In this document: positions 1 through 5,102 of the stretch, piece by piece
How positions within the stretch are numbered: the first letter of the stretch is position 1
Layout: every line of letters starts with the position of its first letter
Source of the DNA: Prolixibacteraceae bacterium
GTDB taxonomy: Bacteria > Bacteroidota > Bacteroidia > Bacteroidales > Prolixibacteraceae
Direction: 5' to 3'
Assembly: GCA_027858145.1 (NCBI GenBank)
Contig: JAQIDF010000061.1
Span: forward strand, 1-5,102
DNA: 5,102 nucleotides
Position numbers and translations under genes: made by a program
Notes under the pieces: generated by a model
The model's input: only the letters and a program-made list of their open reading frames with translations
The model's database searches: none
Told to the model about the DNA's origin: nothing

Positions 1-918
1 AACACGGTACTTATTATACCAACTGGTTCTGATTTTGAGGACGTCGAAAACATCATAGAAAAAGAAGAATTGCTGCAGAATTATAAAGCATTCGGTTGGG
101 TTTCGAAAAAGAAATCGTACAAAGACAGCATCATTCCCGGCCGTTATGTAATAGAAAAAGGCTGGACAACCAACGAATTTGTGAATGTTTTGCGTGCAGG
201 TAAACAAACACCTATAAAAGTTACATTTAACAACGTAAGGTTTTTTGATGAACTTGCCGGCAAGACAAGCTCGTATTTCGAGTTCGACTCAACCGCTTTG
301 TTAACAGAACTTACAAGAGCCGACAACTACGAAAAACATGGATTCACCAAAGCATCATTTCATGCCATGTTTATTCCCAACACATATGAATTTTACTGGA
401 CAGCCGAACCAGAAGATTTCATTAAGAGAATGAATACTGAATACCAGAGATTCTGGAACGATGAAAGAAAAAAGAAGGCTCAGTCCATAAACTTAACACC
501 AGTTCAAGTCTCAACACTCGCCTCAATTGTGCAGGAAGAAACCATTAAAGCAGAAGAAAAACCTACCATCGCCGGTTTATATATCAACCGGCTAAAACGT
601 GGAATGTTGCTTCAGGCCGACCCTACCATTAAATTTGCCATTGGTGATTTTTCAGTCCGAAGGGTAAACAACAAAATGCTCGAAATTGAATCGCCATACA
701 ACACCTATAAATATGCCGGGCTACCACCCGGGCCTATCAATTTCCCTGAAATATCATCGATAGAGGCGGTTCTCAATGCCGAAGACCATAATTATCTGTA
801 CATGTGTGCCAAAGAAGACTTTTCGGGATATCACCATTTTACGCAGACACTTTCGCAACATAACCGCAATGCTGCACGTTATCGTAGGGCTTTAAATGAA
901 AGAAAAATCTGGAAATAA
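1..918 (+). CDS. mltG: Endolytic murein transglycosylase MltG (YceG family), 5' end cut by the window
   Basis: The frame is open from base 1 to the TAA at 916-918, giving 305 residues. Family members are usually about 340, so the N-terminal membrane anchor and a few tens of residues lie off the left edge. The internal TTG at 70 is not the real start, because conserved sequence (IIPTGSDFEDV) precedes it. The visible N-terminal part matches the LysM-like region of YceG proteins (PGRYVIEKGW, then a basic/aromatic strand). The catalytic domain carries TPVQVSTLASIVQEET (bases about 496-543), LYINRLKRGMLLQADPT, SPYNTYKYAGLPPGPI and a closing YLYMCAKED...HHFTQTLSQHN block, all family signatures. The second glutamate of QEET (bases 538-540) aligns with the invariant glutamate of the E-x-E motif. 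The first position of that motif is Gln here. MltG is an inner-membrane enzyme that cleaves nascent peptidoglycan strands and sets glycan chain length. Family assignment is firm. Confidence 0.96.
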   Translation, partial: NTVLIIPTGSDFEDVENIIEKEELLQNYKAFGWVSKKKSYKDSIIPGRYVIEKGWTTNEFVNVLRAGKQTPIKVTFNNVRFFDELAGKTSSYFEFDSTALLTELTRADNYEKHGFTKASFHAMFIPNTYEFYWTAEPEDFIKRMNTEYQRFWNDERKKKAQSINLTPVQVSTLASIVQEETIKAEEKPTIAGLYINRLKRGMLLQADPTIKFAIGDFSVRRVNNKMLEIESPYNTYKYAGLPPGPINFPEISSIEAVLNAEDHNYLYMCAKEDFSGYHHFTQTLSQHNRNAARYRRALNERKIWK

Positions 919-936
919 AACGAAGCATATTTGCAC

Positions 937-968
937 GTTGCTAATCAGCCAAAATAATTCTACTTTTG
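937..968 (+). promoter_or_regulatory. Bacteroidota-type sigma-ABfr promoter for the coiled-coil/GlpD-like unit
   Basis: The -7 element TAcTTTTG (961-968) matches the Bacteroidota consensus TAnnTTTG at every fixed position. A -33 element gTTG (937-940) lies 20 bp upstream, within the usual 19-21 bp spacing. Transcription would start around 972-977, leaving a leader of about 20 nt before the ATG at 995. The site lies wholly in the gap after mltG, so the downstream pair can probably be transcribed independently of mltG. No terminator hairpin is visible between mltG and this site, so read-through is also possible. This is a pattern match only. Confidence 0.6.
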
Positions 969-994
969 TTGTTCAATTTTAGCTTAGAAGAAAA

Positions 995-1909
995 ATGACC
1001 GATCAAATAAAAGAGGAAACACAACAGACTCCCAAAAAATCAATAGATAAGAAAAACATCATTGTAATTGCACTTTCGGTAATCCTGTTGATTACAATAG
1101 GCTTGTTCATATTCCAGCGACGTGAACACAGGAGCATTGTTTCGGAACTAAACAATGAAAAAGACTCGATAAGAGTTGAATTAGAAGAACTTGTAATTGA
1201 TTACGATTCGGTAAAAACCGATAACGAACAATTGAACAATTCACTACTGGTTACACAAAATGAAATCAAAAACCTTTTAGTTGAAGTAGAACAGGTTAAA
1301 AAAGCCAGTTATACCGAAATAATGAAATACCGCGACCAAGTGAACACCCTACGCGGTATTATGAAAGATTTATACACACAAATTGACTCGCTTAACGAGC
1401 GAAACAAGGTATTGTATGCCGAGAATCAGGAAGTTAAACAAATGTATTCTGAAGAAAAATCGCGCAGTGAACAACTTGAGCGGGAAAAACAATCGCTTGA
1501 GCAAACGGTTAAACGTGCACAAATGCTTGAGTCTCTTGATTTACGCGGAACCGGATTGAACCCCCGCAACAGGGAAACCATGAAGGTTGCACGCACACAG
1601 AAACTCATGATAAGCTTCACGTTAAGCAAAAACCTGACAGCCAAACGCGGACCTAAAAATATTTATGTTAGAATAATGCGTCCTGACCAGTTATTGTTGA
1701 TTAACGACGAGGAAGAAACATTCCGGTTTCAAGACCTGAAAATACCGTACACCGCCATGCGTGAAGTAAATTACGAAGGCATGGAACTTCCTGTGAATAT
1801 TTACTGGGATAATACCGGCAAAAAACCTTTAATGCCGGGCACTTATACTGTTGATGTGTTTGCCGATGGCTATAATATTGGTACCACTACTTTTGTGATG
1901 AGACAATAA
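995..1909 (+). CDS. Membrane-anchored coiled-coil protein with a C-terminal beta-rich domain, function unknown
   Basis: The protein has 304 residues. A short polar, lysine-rich N-terminus (1-20) is followed by one hydrophobic segment at about 21-40 (IIVIALSVILLITIGLFIF) and then RREHR. Residues about 44-180 are a long charged heptad-like region rich in E, K, L, N and Q, which predicts an extended coiled coil. After a Gly/Pro/Asn hinge at about 184-192, residues about 200-304 look like a compact beta-sandwich with alternating strands (KLMISFTLS, NIYVRIMRP, LPVNIYWDN, GTYTVDVFADG, TTTFVMRQ). The layout suggests a cytoplasmic tail, one membrane pass and a periplasmic stalk holding a globular domain. 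Flanking positive charges on both sides make the orientation uncertain. I recognise the type as a conserved hypothetical of Bacteroidota but cannot name a function; similarity to SMC-type proteins would come from the coiled coil alone. The ATG at 995 follows purine-rich AGAAGAAAA and is the natural start. The stop lies 4 bp before the next gene, so the two are very likely cotranscribed. Confidence 0.85.
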   Translation: MTDQIKEETQQTPKKSIDKKNIIVIALSVILLITIGLFIFQRREHRSIVSELNNEKDSIRVELEELVIDYDSVKTDNEQLNNSLLVTQNEIKNLLVEVEQVKKASYTEIMKYRDQVNTLRGIMKDLYTQIDSLNERNKVLYAENQEVKQMYSEEKSRSEQLEREKQSLEQTVKRAQMLESLDLRGTGLNPRNRETMKVARTQKLMISFTLSKNLTAKRGPKNIYVRIMRPDQLLLINDEEETFRFQDLKIPYTAMREVNYEGMELPVNIYWDNTGKKPLMPGTYTVDVFADGYNIGTTTFVMRQ

Positions 1910-1913
1910 ACGT

Positions 1914-3080
1914 ATGAGAATCACCAACCCAACATATTCCATAAAAACAGAAGGAGTAAATTTCGTTGGTGCATTATTGGCTTATATTGCTCAAAAGTCG
2001 GGCATTAATGTAAATATTAATCTGGAAAAACTGCCCGATACATCGTATTCCCCCGAACTCACTACCATATGCCCTATATCGCACACCCAATTGCCAGGAG
2101 CAGTACTCAGACGCCGTAATATTTTAAAAATAAGTACACTTACACCTCATCTTTTTTACCCCAGACGTGTATTAATGCTGTCGGAAAAAGGGAAAATCGA
2201 CAAACTGCAAAATGTTTTTGACATTCTGACAAAACGAGAACGTGAAGCTTGCTCCCTGCCTGTAAATCTGAGTAAAAACAAGGCATACAAAGAACTGGCT
2301 CCTAAATTTAAGTCGGCCGTTTTGATTTATGAATACCAATTTGACCGAAACCGGGCAATAATCGAACTTTTGAAGAAGGCAAAAAAGTCAGGGGCAACGA
2401 TATCGAATGAAACCACACCCGGAGTACTCACCCTAAAATTCACGACTAAAAGCAAAACTCACACAACAATAATTCTTGAAGATCACAATTGGCCCTACCC
2501 TAACGACATCAGGTACTCAACATCCGAATTCAGTATTTACATTCAAAAATGGAAAACAGGAACCCGCATTGGATTAATTCTGCACAAAGAGAATACATAT
2601 AAAGAAAAACTTTTCTTGTCGGTTATTGAATTCCTTTCAAAAATGGAAATTCCGGTAAATGATGAAACCAAAAGCCATTTTGAACATTTCATCGTTAATA
2701 ATGAAAAAAGTGAAACCATAACAGAACCATCGCTTTTTGACTTGCCCAAACAGTTGCGGAAACTACTAAAACAAGCCTCATCGGTTACAAATACTTCCAT
2801 TCGCTTATCAAATACAATAAGCAAGAATGCCATCACCCCGATGAACCAGTATACTTTCAGATATTTTCAACAACAATGCGACGAAAAATATGACCTTGCC
2901 AAACAAACAGGCATCGATTATTCCGTATTCTCACAACTCTACTACCGGTATCCTGATTACATTGATGAAATGATTGAAGAAGCTTACGGGATGATGACAA
3001 AAACCCGCGACCCAAAAAAAATTGCAGAACAGATTGAGAATAACGTTTTGGAATTAGAAAAACAATATCTTTTCAGATAG
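1914..3080 (+). CDS. Degenerate GlpD-like protein (FAD-dependent glycerol-3-phosphate dehydrogenase relative, probable pseudoenzyme)
   Basis: The protein has 388 residues with no signal peptide or membrane segment, so it is probably cytosolic. By eye it lines up with GlpD (about 500-550 residues) in several ordered blocks. Residues 14-30 (GVNFVGALLAYIAQKSG) fit the dinucleotide-fold loop GxGxxG plus helix, with the last Gly (G19) exactly 11 residues before G30, as in GlpD, but with Asn16 in place of the middle Gly. Residues 64-83 (LRRRNIL...TPHLFYP) match the helix and APHL-FP block. Residues 115-152 (LPVNL...YEYQFDRNRAIIEL) match the segment ending in VDDARLVL. Residues about 223-255 resemble the barrel segment before the C-terminal helices. 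Residues about 328-370 recall the GlpD C-terminal helical domain. The flavin-site HGGLRYL block reads SPELTTI, and a stretch between about 165 and 190 is much shorter. I infer a protein of GlpD ancestry that has lost ordinary FAD-dependent oxidation. The ORF is intact with no stops or frameshifts, so it is not a decayed gene. The ATG at 1914 lies just ahead of the conserved fold, which supports that start. No Shine-Dalgarno is visible; translation is probably coupled to the upstream gene. Confidence 0.65.
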   Translation: MRITNPTYSIKTEGVNFVGALLAYIAQKSGINVNINLEKLPDTSYSPELTTICPISHTQLPGAVLRRRNILKISTLTPHLFYPRRVLMLSEKGKIDKLQNVFDILTKREREACSLPVNLSKNKAYKELAPKFKSAVLIYEYQFDRNRAIIELLKKAKKSGATISNETTPGVLTLKFTTKSKTHTTIILEDHNWPYPNDIRYSTSEFSIYIQKWKTGTRIGLILHKENTYKEKLFLSVIEFLSKMEIPVNDETKSHFEHFIVNNEKSETITEPSLFDLPKQLRKLLKQASSVTNTSIRLSNTISKNAITPMNQYTFRYFQQQCDEKYDLAKQTGIDYSVFSQLYYRYPDYIDEMIEEAYGMMTKTRDPKKIAEQIENNVLELEKQYLFR

Positions 3081-3087
3081 TACCCAG

Positions 3088-3125
3088 GTGACTTTTTACG
3101 TTTCGATTAAACCTTTTATGATGAA
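3088..3125 (+). promoter_or_regulatory. Possible promoter region of the Spy-like gene (weak)
   Basis: The 79-bp gap before the Spy-like gene contains GTGACTTTTT (3088-3097), similar to the GTAACTTTT-type upstream elements I associate with ECF sigma-factor promoters in Bacteroidota. No convincing CGTC-type -10 follows at the expected distance. An alternative housekeeping -7 is TACGTTTC (3097-3104), one base off TAnnTTTG, but it lacks a good -33. The leader from here to the ATG at 3160 is AT-rich with no Shine-Dalgarno. I see no terminator hairpin for the preceding gene. Low certainty. Confidence 0.2.
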
Positions 3126-3159
3126 ATACATCTAAATGACTGTACAAAAATTATAACTT

Positions 3160-3597
3160 ATGAAACGAACACTAATTACAATCTTCACAATTCTATTTAT
3201 TTCAGTATTATCATTTGCACAGCCACCAGGCGGTCAGGGCAGACAGTTTGACCCGGAAGAAATGATTAAAAGGCAAACAGAGCAAATGACAACAGACCTC
3301 AATCTTAATGAAGAGCAAACCCAAAAAGTTCAAGCGCTAAATGAGAAGTATGGCGAAAAAATGGGTGAAATTTTTCAAAATGCACAACAGGGAGATCGGG
3401 AGCAGATGAGAGAAAAGATGGATAGCTTACGCACAACAAAAGATGTCGAGCTGAAAGAAGTTCTTTCCGATGAACAATTCAAGAAGCATCAGAAAATACA
3501 GGAAGGACGCATGGAGCGTTTTCGCCAGATGAGAAACAACAGGCAAGGTGACGGAGATCGTCCGGAAAGAAGGGGAAAGCCGAGAGGGGACAAGTAA
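3160..3597 (+). CDS. Secreted Spy/CpxP-like (LTxxQ-motif) periplasmic protein
   Basis: The protein has 145 residues. Residues 1-20 form a classical signal peptide (MKR, a hydrophobic core, then LSFA) with likely cleavage before Gln21. The mature protein is helical and highly charged. It carries two degenerate LTxxQ-type motifs: LNLNEEQTQKV at about 47-57 and VLSDEQFKKHQ at about 101-111. This pairing defines the Spy/CpxP family, periplasmic helical proteins that act as ATP-independent chaperones or damp envelope-stress signalling in enterobacteria. A role in envelope stress here is inferred from the family. The mature N-terminus is Pro/Gly/Gln-rich and the C-terminus (about 118-145) is a basic, Arg/Gly/Asp-rich tail that looks disordered. 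The gene ends in tandem stops TAATAA (3595-3600), directly followed by a strong hairpin. The 79-bp upstream gap suggests its own transcription start. The family call is good; client and trigger are unknown. Confidence 0.85.
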   Translation: MKRTLITIFTILFISVLSFAQPPGGQGRQFDPEEMIKRQTEQMTTDLNLNEEQTQKVQALNEKYGEKMGEIFQNAQQGDREQMREKMDSLRTTKDVELKEVLSDEQFKKHQKIQEGRMERFRQMRNNRQGDGDRPERRGKPRGDK

Positions 3598-3602
3598 TAA
3601 AT

Positions 3603-3640
3603 AGGTTAAGGTTGAGGTTGACTCTCAACCTTAACCTTTT
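3603..3640. terminator. Bidirectional intrinsic terminator between convergent genes
   Basis: A perfect 14-bp inverted repeat, with arms 3603-3616 (AGGTTAAGGTTGAG) and 3624-3637 (CTCAACCTTAACCT), encloses a 7-base loop (GTTGACT). On the plus strand it is followed by TTTT (3637-3640, overlapping the last pair), and on the minus strand by an AT-rich tract (TATTTATTA). It begins 3 bp after the tandem stops of the Spy-like gene and abuts the TGA of the minus-strand SpoIID gene (3640-3642), so it can serve both transcripts. The left arm and loop contain three near-identical hexamers: GGTTAA, GGTTGA, GGTTGA. Confidence 0.85.
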
Positions 3641-4968
3641 CAGTACAAAACCGCAACCTTAGCTCCCGGGTAATAATGCCTCAAAACATCCTCCGATCGG
3701 TAGCCATTCCTGCACATCACCGCTGCCCCAATCTGGCACATGCCTACACCATGCCCCCAACCAGCACCGTGCAAGATAAAACGCAAAGGGATAGCGCCAT
3801 CAGCATCAAACGTGCGCTCAACAACAAAGGCAGAACTATACAAATGGCTATCAGAGAGCCACTTTCTGATTTCAAGCTCCTTACCCACTACTATGGTTCG
3901 TTTTGTGCCCACAATCTGAAGACGGATTATCCGTCCTGATTCCCCCCGCTCTAGGGGCACAATATCTTGTATTTTTTCGAAATCGAAGCCCGATTTTCGT
4001 TTAACCAATTCACAAATTTCATCTTGAGTGTATTCTACTTTCCAACGGTAAAAATCGTGGGTTGAACGGTCAAAATCTATCAGCACCTGACTGAGTACAT
4101 TACCATCATTGGTTTTGCAAAACGAGTCGGGATTTGCACGGATAAACGTTTCAGCATCAAAATCATCTGGCAATTCTGATTGAGGCAAGTCGCGAACAGC
4201 CGTTAAATAAGGCACATGTACCGGCTGCCATACATTGCTAAAATCTTCGCTTATACCACCACAACACTTCGAGAAACGGGCATCGCATATTTCATTATTA
4301 AATGCCAACACCTTGCCCCGTGTTGCCTCAACGGCTTTTTGCGCATTTTCTGATACCACCTTTGTTATGCCCTGGTAGCGCTGGCAATGGTCGTCGGCAC
4401 ACACATCGAAGGTTTCATGATCTTCGCGGTCGTACCATTTGGTAATTTCAAGCACCACTCCCCGGTCATCGGTTTTCACTTGCGAACCCGATTTCTGAGC
4501 TTGTTTACACTCTTCCGATTTTATGATTTGTGCCAGCAACCAACTGCGCGAAACGACAGCATGTGTTTTCAGGAGCTCCATATCGTTCATTGCGCTCATT
4601 TCGCTCGATATCACAGTCTTAAGATACATTTCGAGCAACACCTTGTTTACAACCCTGATTTTTCCATTTTCAAGCTGCATGGTCAACTCACCCTCAAACT
4701 CCTGTTCCTCGTGCTTTTCCCAATGAAACCCAATTCCAATGGTTACATCTTTCAACACAAAAGTTGAATTATTGGTTTCAGGTTTCAGTGTTATTGTATT
4801 GCTTCCCGTTGAAAAATTGGTTGAGATAAAACCTGATTCAATAGTAGTATCATACAAACCAGGTTTAACGGGCTTTCCATCTAACAGAAAAGTGCCTTTT
4901 AGCTCTAATTTTAATGAAGTGTACAACGCGATACCCACGTTAACGGATGGTTCTGTATTTAAAATCAT
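3640..4968 (-). CDS. SpoIID/LytB-domain protein (putative lytic transglycosylase fold) without a signal peptide
   Basis: The protein has 442 residues. An N-terminal beta-rich region (1-105; starts EPSVNVGIALY) precedes a SpoIID domain: VVNKVLLEMYLKTVISSEM at 106-124, then LLKTHAVVSRSWLL at 132-145, FDVCADDHCQRYQG at 187-200, AVEATRGKVLAF at 212-223, SKCCGG at 233-238 and HGAGWGHGVGMCQIGA at 400-415, ending HYYPGAKV. SpoIID cleaves glycan strands as a lytic transglycosylase. By family comparison Glu123 in SSEM is the likely catalytic acid, and His184, Cys190 and Cys195 are likely metal ligands; all are present. A charged insert (about 150-183) separates catalytic helix and cysteine pair. Unlike exported relatives, the N-terminus has no hydrophobic signal or lipobox, and the protein holds ten cysteines, which fits a cytosolic location. 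The ATG at 4968-4966 overlaps the stop of the upstream gene by 4 bp (ATGA), supporting this start and translational coupling. Fold certain; activity and location uncertain. Confidence 0.92.
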   Translation of the reverse strand: MILNTEPSVNVGIALYTSLKLELKGTFLLDGKPVKPGLYDTTIESGFISTNFSTGSNTITLKPETNNSTFVLKDVTIGIGFHWEKHEEQEFEGELTMQLENGKIRVVNKVLLEMYLKTVISSEMSAMNDMELLKTHAVVSRSWLLAQIIKSEECKQAQKSGSQVKTDDRGVVLEITKWYDREDHETFDVCADDHCQRYQGITKVVSENAQKAVEATRGKVLAFNNEICDARFSKCCGGISEDFSNVWQPVHVPYLTAVRDLPQSELPDDFDAETFIRANPDSFCKTNDGNVLSQVLIDFDRSTHDFYRWKVEYTQDEICELVKRKSGFDFEKIQDIVPLERGESGRIIRLQIVGTKRTIVVGKELEIRKWLSDSHLYSSAFVVERTFDADGAIPLRFILHGAGWGHGVGMCQIGAAVMCRNGYRSEDVLRHYYPGAKVAVLY

Positions 4969-5102
4969 ATCGATATCGAATAACTTACTTCTTCAAAGAT
5001 ACGAATTACATCCTGTTTCGTTATTTTTTCAAAATCTTCTTTTCGCGGTGTAATAATTGTGCCGCCCATTTCAACACTGGCCGGGCTTACCAGTATTTTC
5101 TC
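4965..5102 (-). CDS. C-terminal fragment of a DUF4922-like protein, 5' part beyond the window
   Basis: Reading the minus strand from the right edge gives 45 residues and a TGA at 4967-4965. It begins EKILVSPASVEMGGTIITPR, continues KEDFEKITKQDVIRIFEEVS and ends YSISI. The combination of VSP-S-EMGG, ITPR-EDF and a terminal helix ending in EEVS resembles the end of Bacteroidota DUF4922 proteins, which are distantly related to the nucleotidyl-sugar phosphorylase/HIT superfamily. Such a protein would be cytosolic. The stop overlaps the ATG of the SpoIID-domain gene, so the two form one operon. Only the tail is visible, so the family name rests on a short motif from memory; the coding call itself is strong because of the ATGA junction and unbroken frame. 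Confidence 0.6.
   Translation of the reverse strand, partial: EKILVSPASVEMGGTIITPRKEDFEKITKQDVIRIFEEVSYSISI

Noticed and set aside
919..994. CATATTTG (926-933) as a second promoter -7 element after mltG
   Set aside because: It misses the first base of TAnnTTTG, has no good -33 partner, and is inferior to TAcTTTTG at 961-968.
995..1909. Calling the coiled-coil protein an SMC or ParA-like chromosome partitioning protein
   Set aside because: No Walker A/B or ATPase motifs are present; the likeness comes only from coiled-coil composition.
2543..2836. Minus-strand open frame of 97 codons inside the GlpD-like gene
   Set aside because: The plus-strand frame has conserved GlpD-like blocks and operon spacing; the antisense frame shows no domain and no promoter.
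1914..3080. Treating the GlpD-like gene as a pseudogene
   Set aside because: The frame is open over 388 codons with proper start, operon spacing and no internal stops or frameshift, so loss of motifs looks like divergence rather than decay.
4387..4767. Plus-strand open frames of up to 126 codons opposite the SpoIID gene
   Set aside because: They are antisense to a gene with strong family motifs, overlap each other in different frames and show no recognisable protein features.
4967..4979. Overlapping palindromes and direct repeat ATATCGATATCGA at the DUF4922/SpoIID gene junction
   Set aside because: It is explained by the Ser-Ile-Ser-Ile coding tail and start-stop overlap; too short and AT-rich to call an operator.

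Overview
The window looks like chromosomal DNA from a Bacteroidota bacterium, most likely a marine or anaerobic member of Bacteroidales/Marinilabiliales. The reasons are the AT-rich coding sequence, the near absence of Shine-Dalgarno sites, a Bacteroidota-type promoter (gTTG, 20 bp, TAcTTTTG), and gene families typical of the phylum: a Spy-like protein with LTxxQ-type motifs, a signal-less SpoIID/LytB protein, and the tail of a DUF4922-like protein. No mobile element, RNA gene, CRISPR array or integration scar was seen. The genus is an inference.

Layout. The left edge cuts into mltG (1-918, +), an endolytic murein transglycosylase. A short intergenic gap with a promoter follows. Then comes a tight two-gene unit (+): a membrane-anchored coiled-coil protein (995-1909) and, 4 bp later, a 388-residue protein (1914-3080). 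The second protein reads as a shrunken, motif-poor relative of FAD-dependent glycerol-3-phosphate dehydrogenase (GlpD). A small secreted Spy/CpxP-like protein (3160-3597, +) follows. A perfect 14-bp hairpin (3603-3637) then separates it from a convergent minus-strand operon: the C-terminal tail of a DUF4922-like protein (4965-5102) overlapping by ATGA a SpoIID/LytB-domain protein (3640-4968).

How the genes fit together. Three of the six genes point to the cell envelope: MltG (ends nascent glycan strands), the SpoIID/LytB protein (lytic transglycosylase fold) and the Spy-like protein (periplasmic chaperone or stress-sensor fold). The coiled-coil protein is probably also in the envelope. The main oddities are the GlpD-like protein, whose FAD-binding hallmarks are largely gone, and the SpoIID-domain protein, which keeps its putative catalytic and metal-binding residues but has no export signal and is translationally coupled to a presumably cytosolic enzyme. 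The window is fully used: the largest gap without a gene is under 80 bp.
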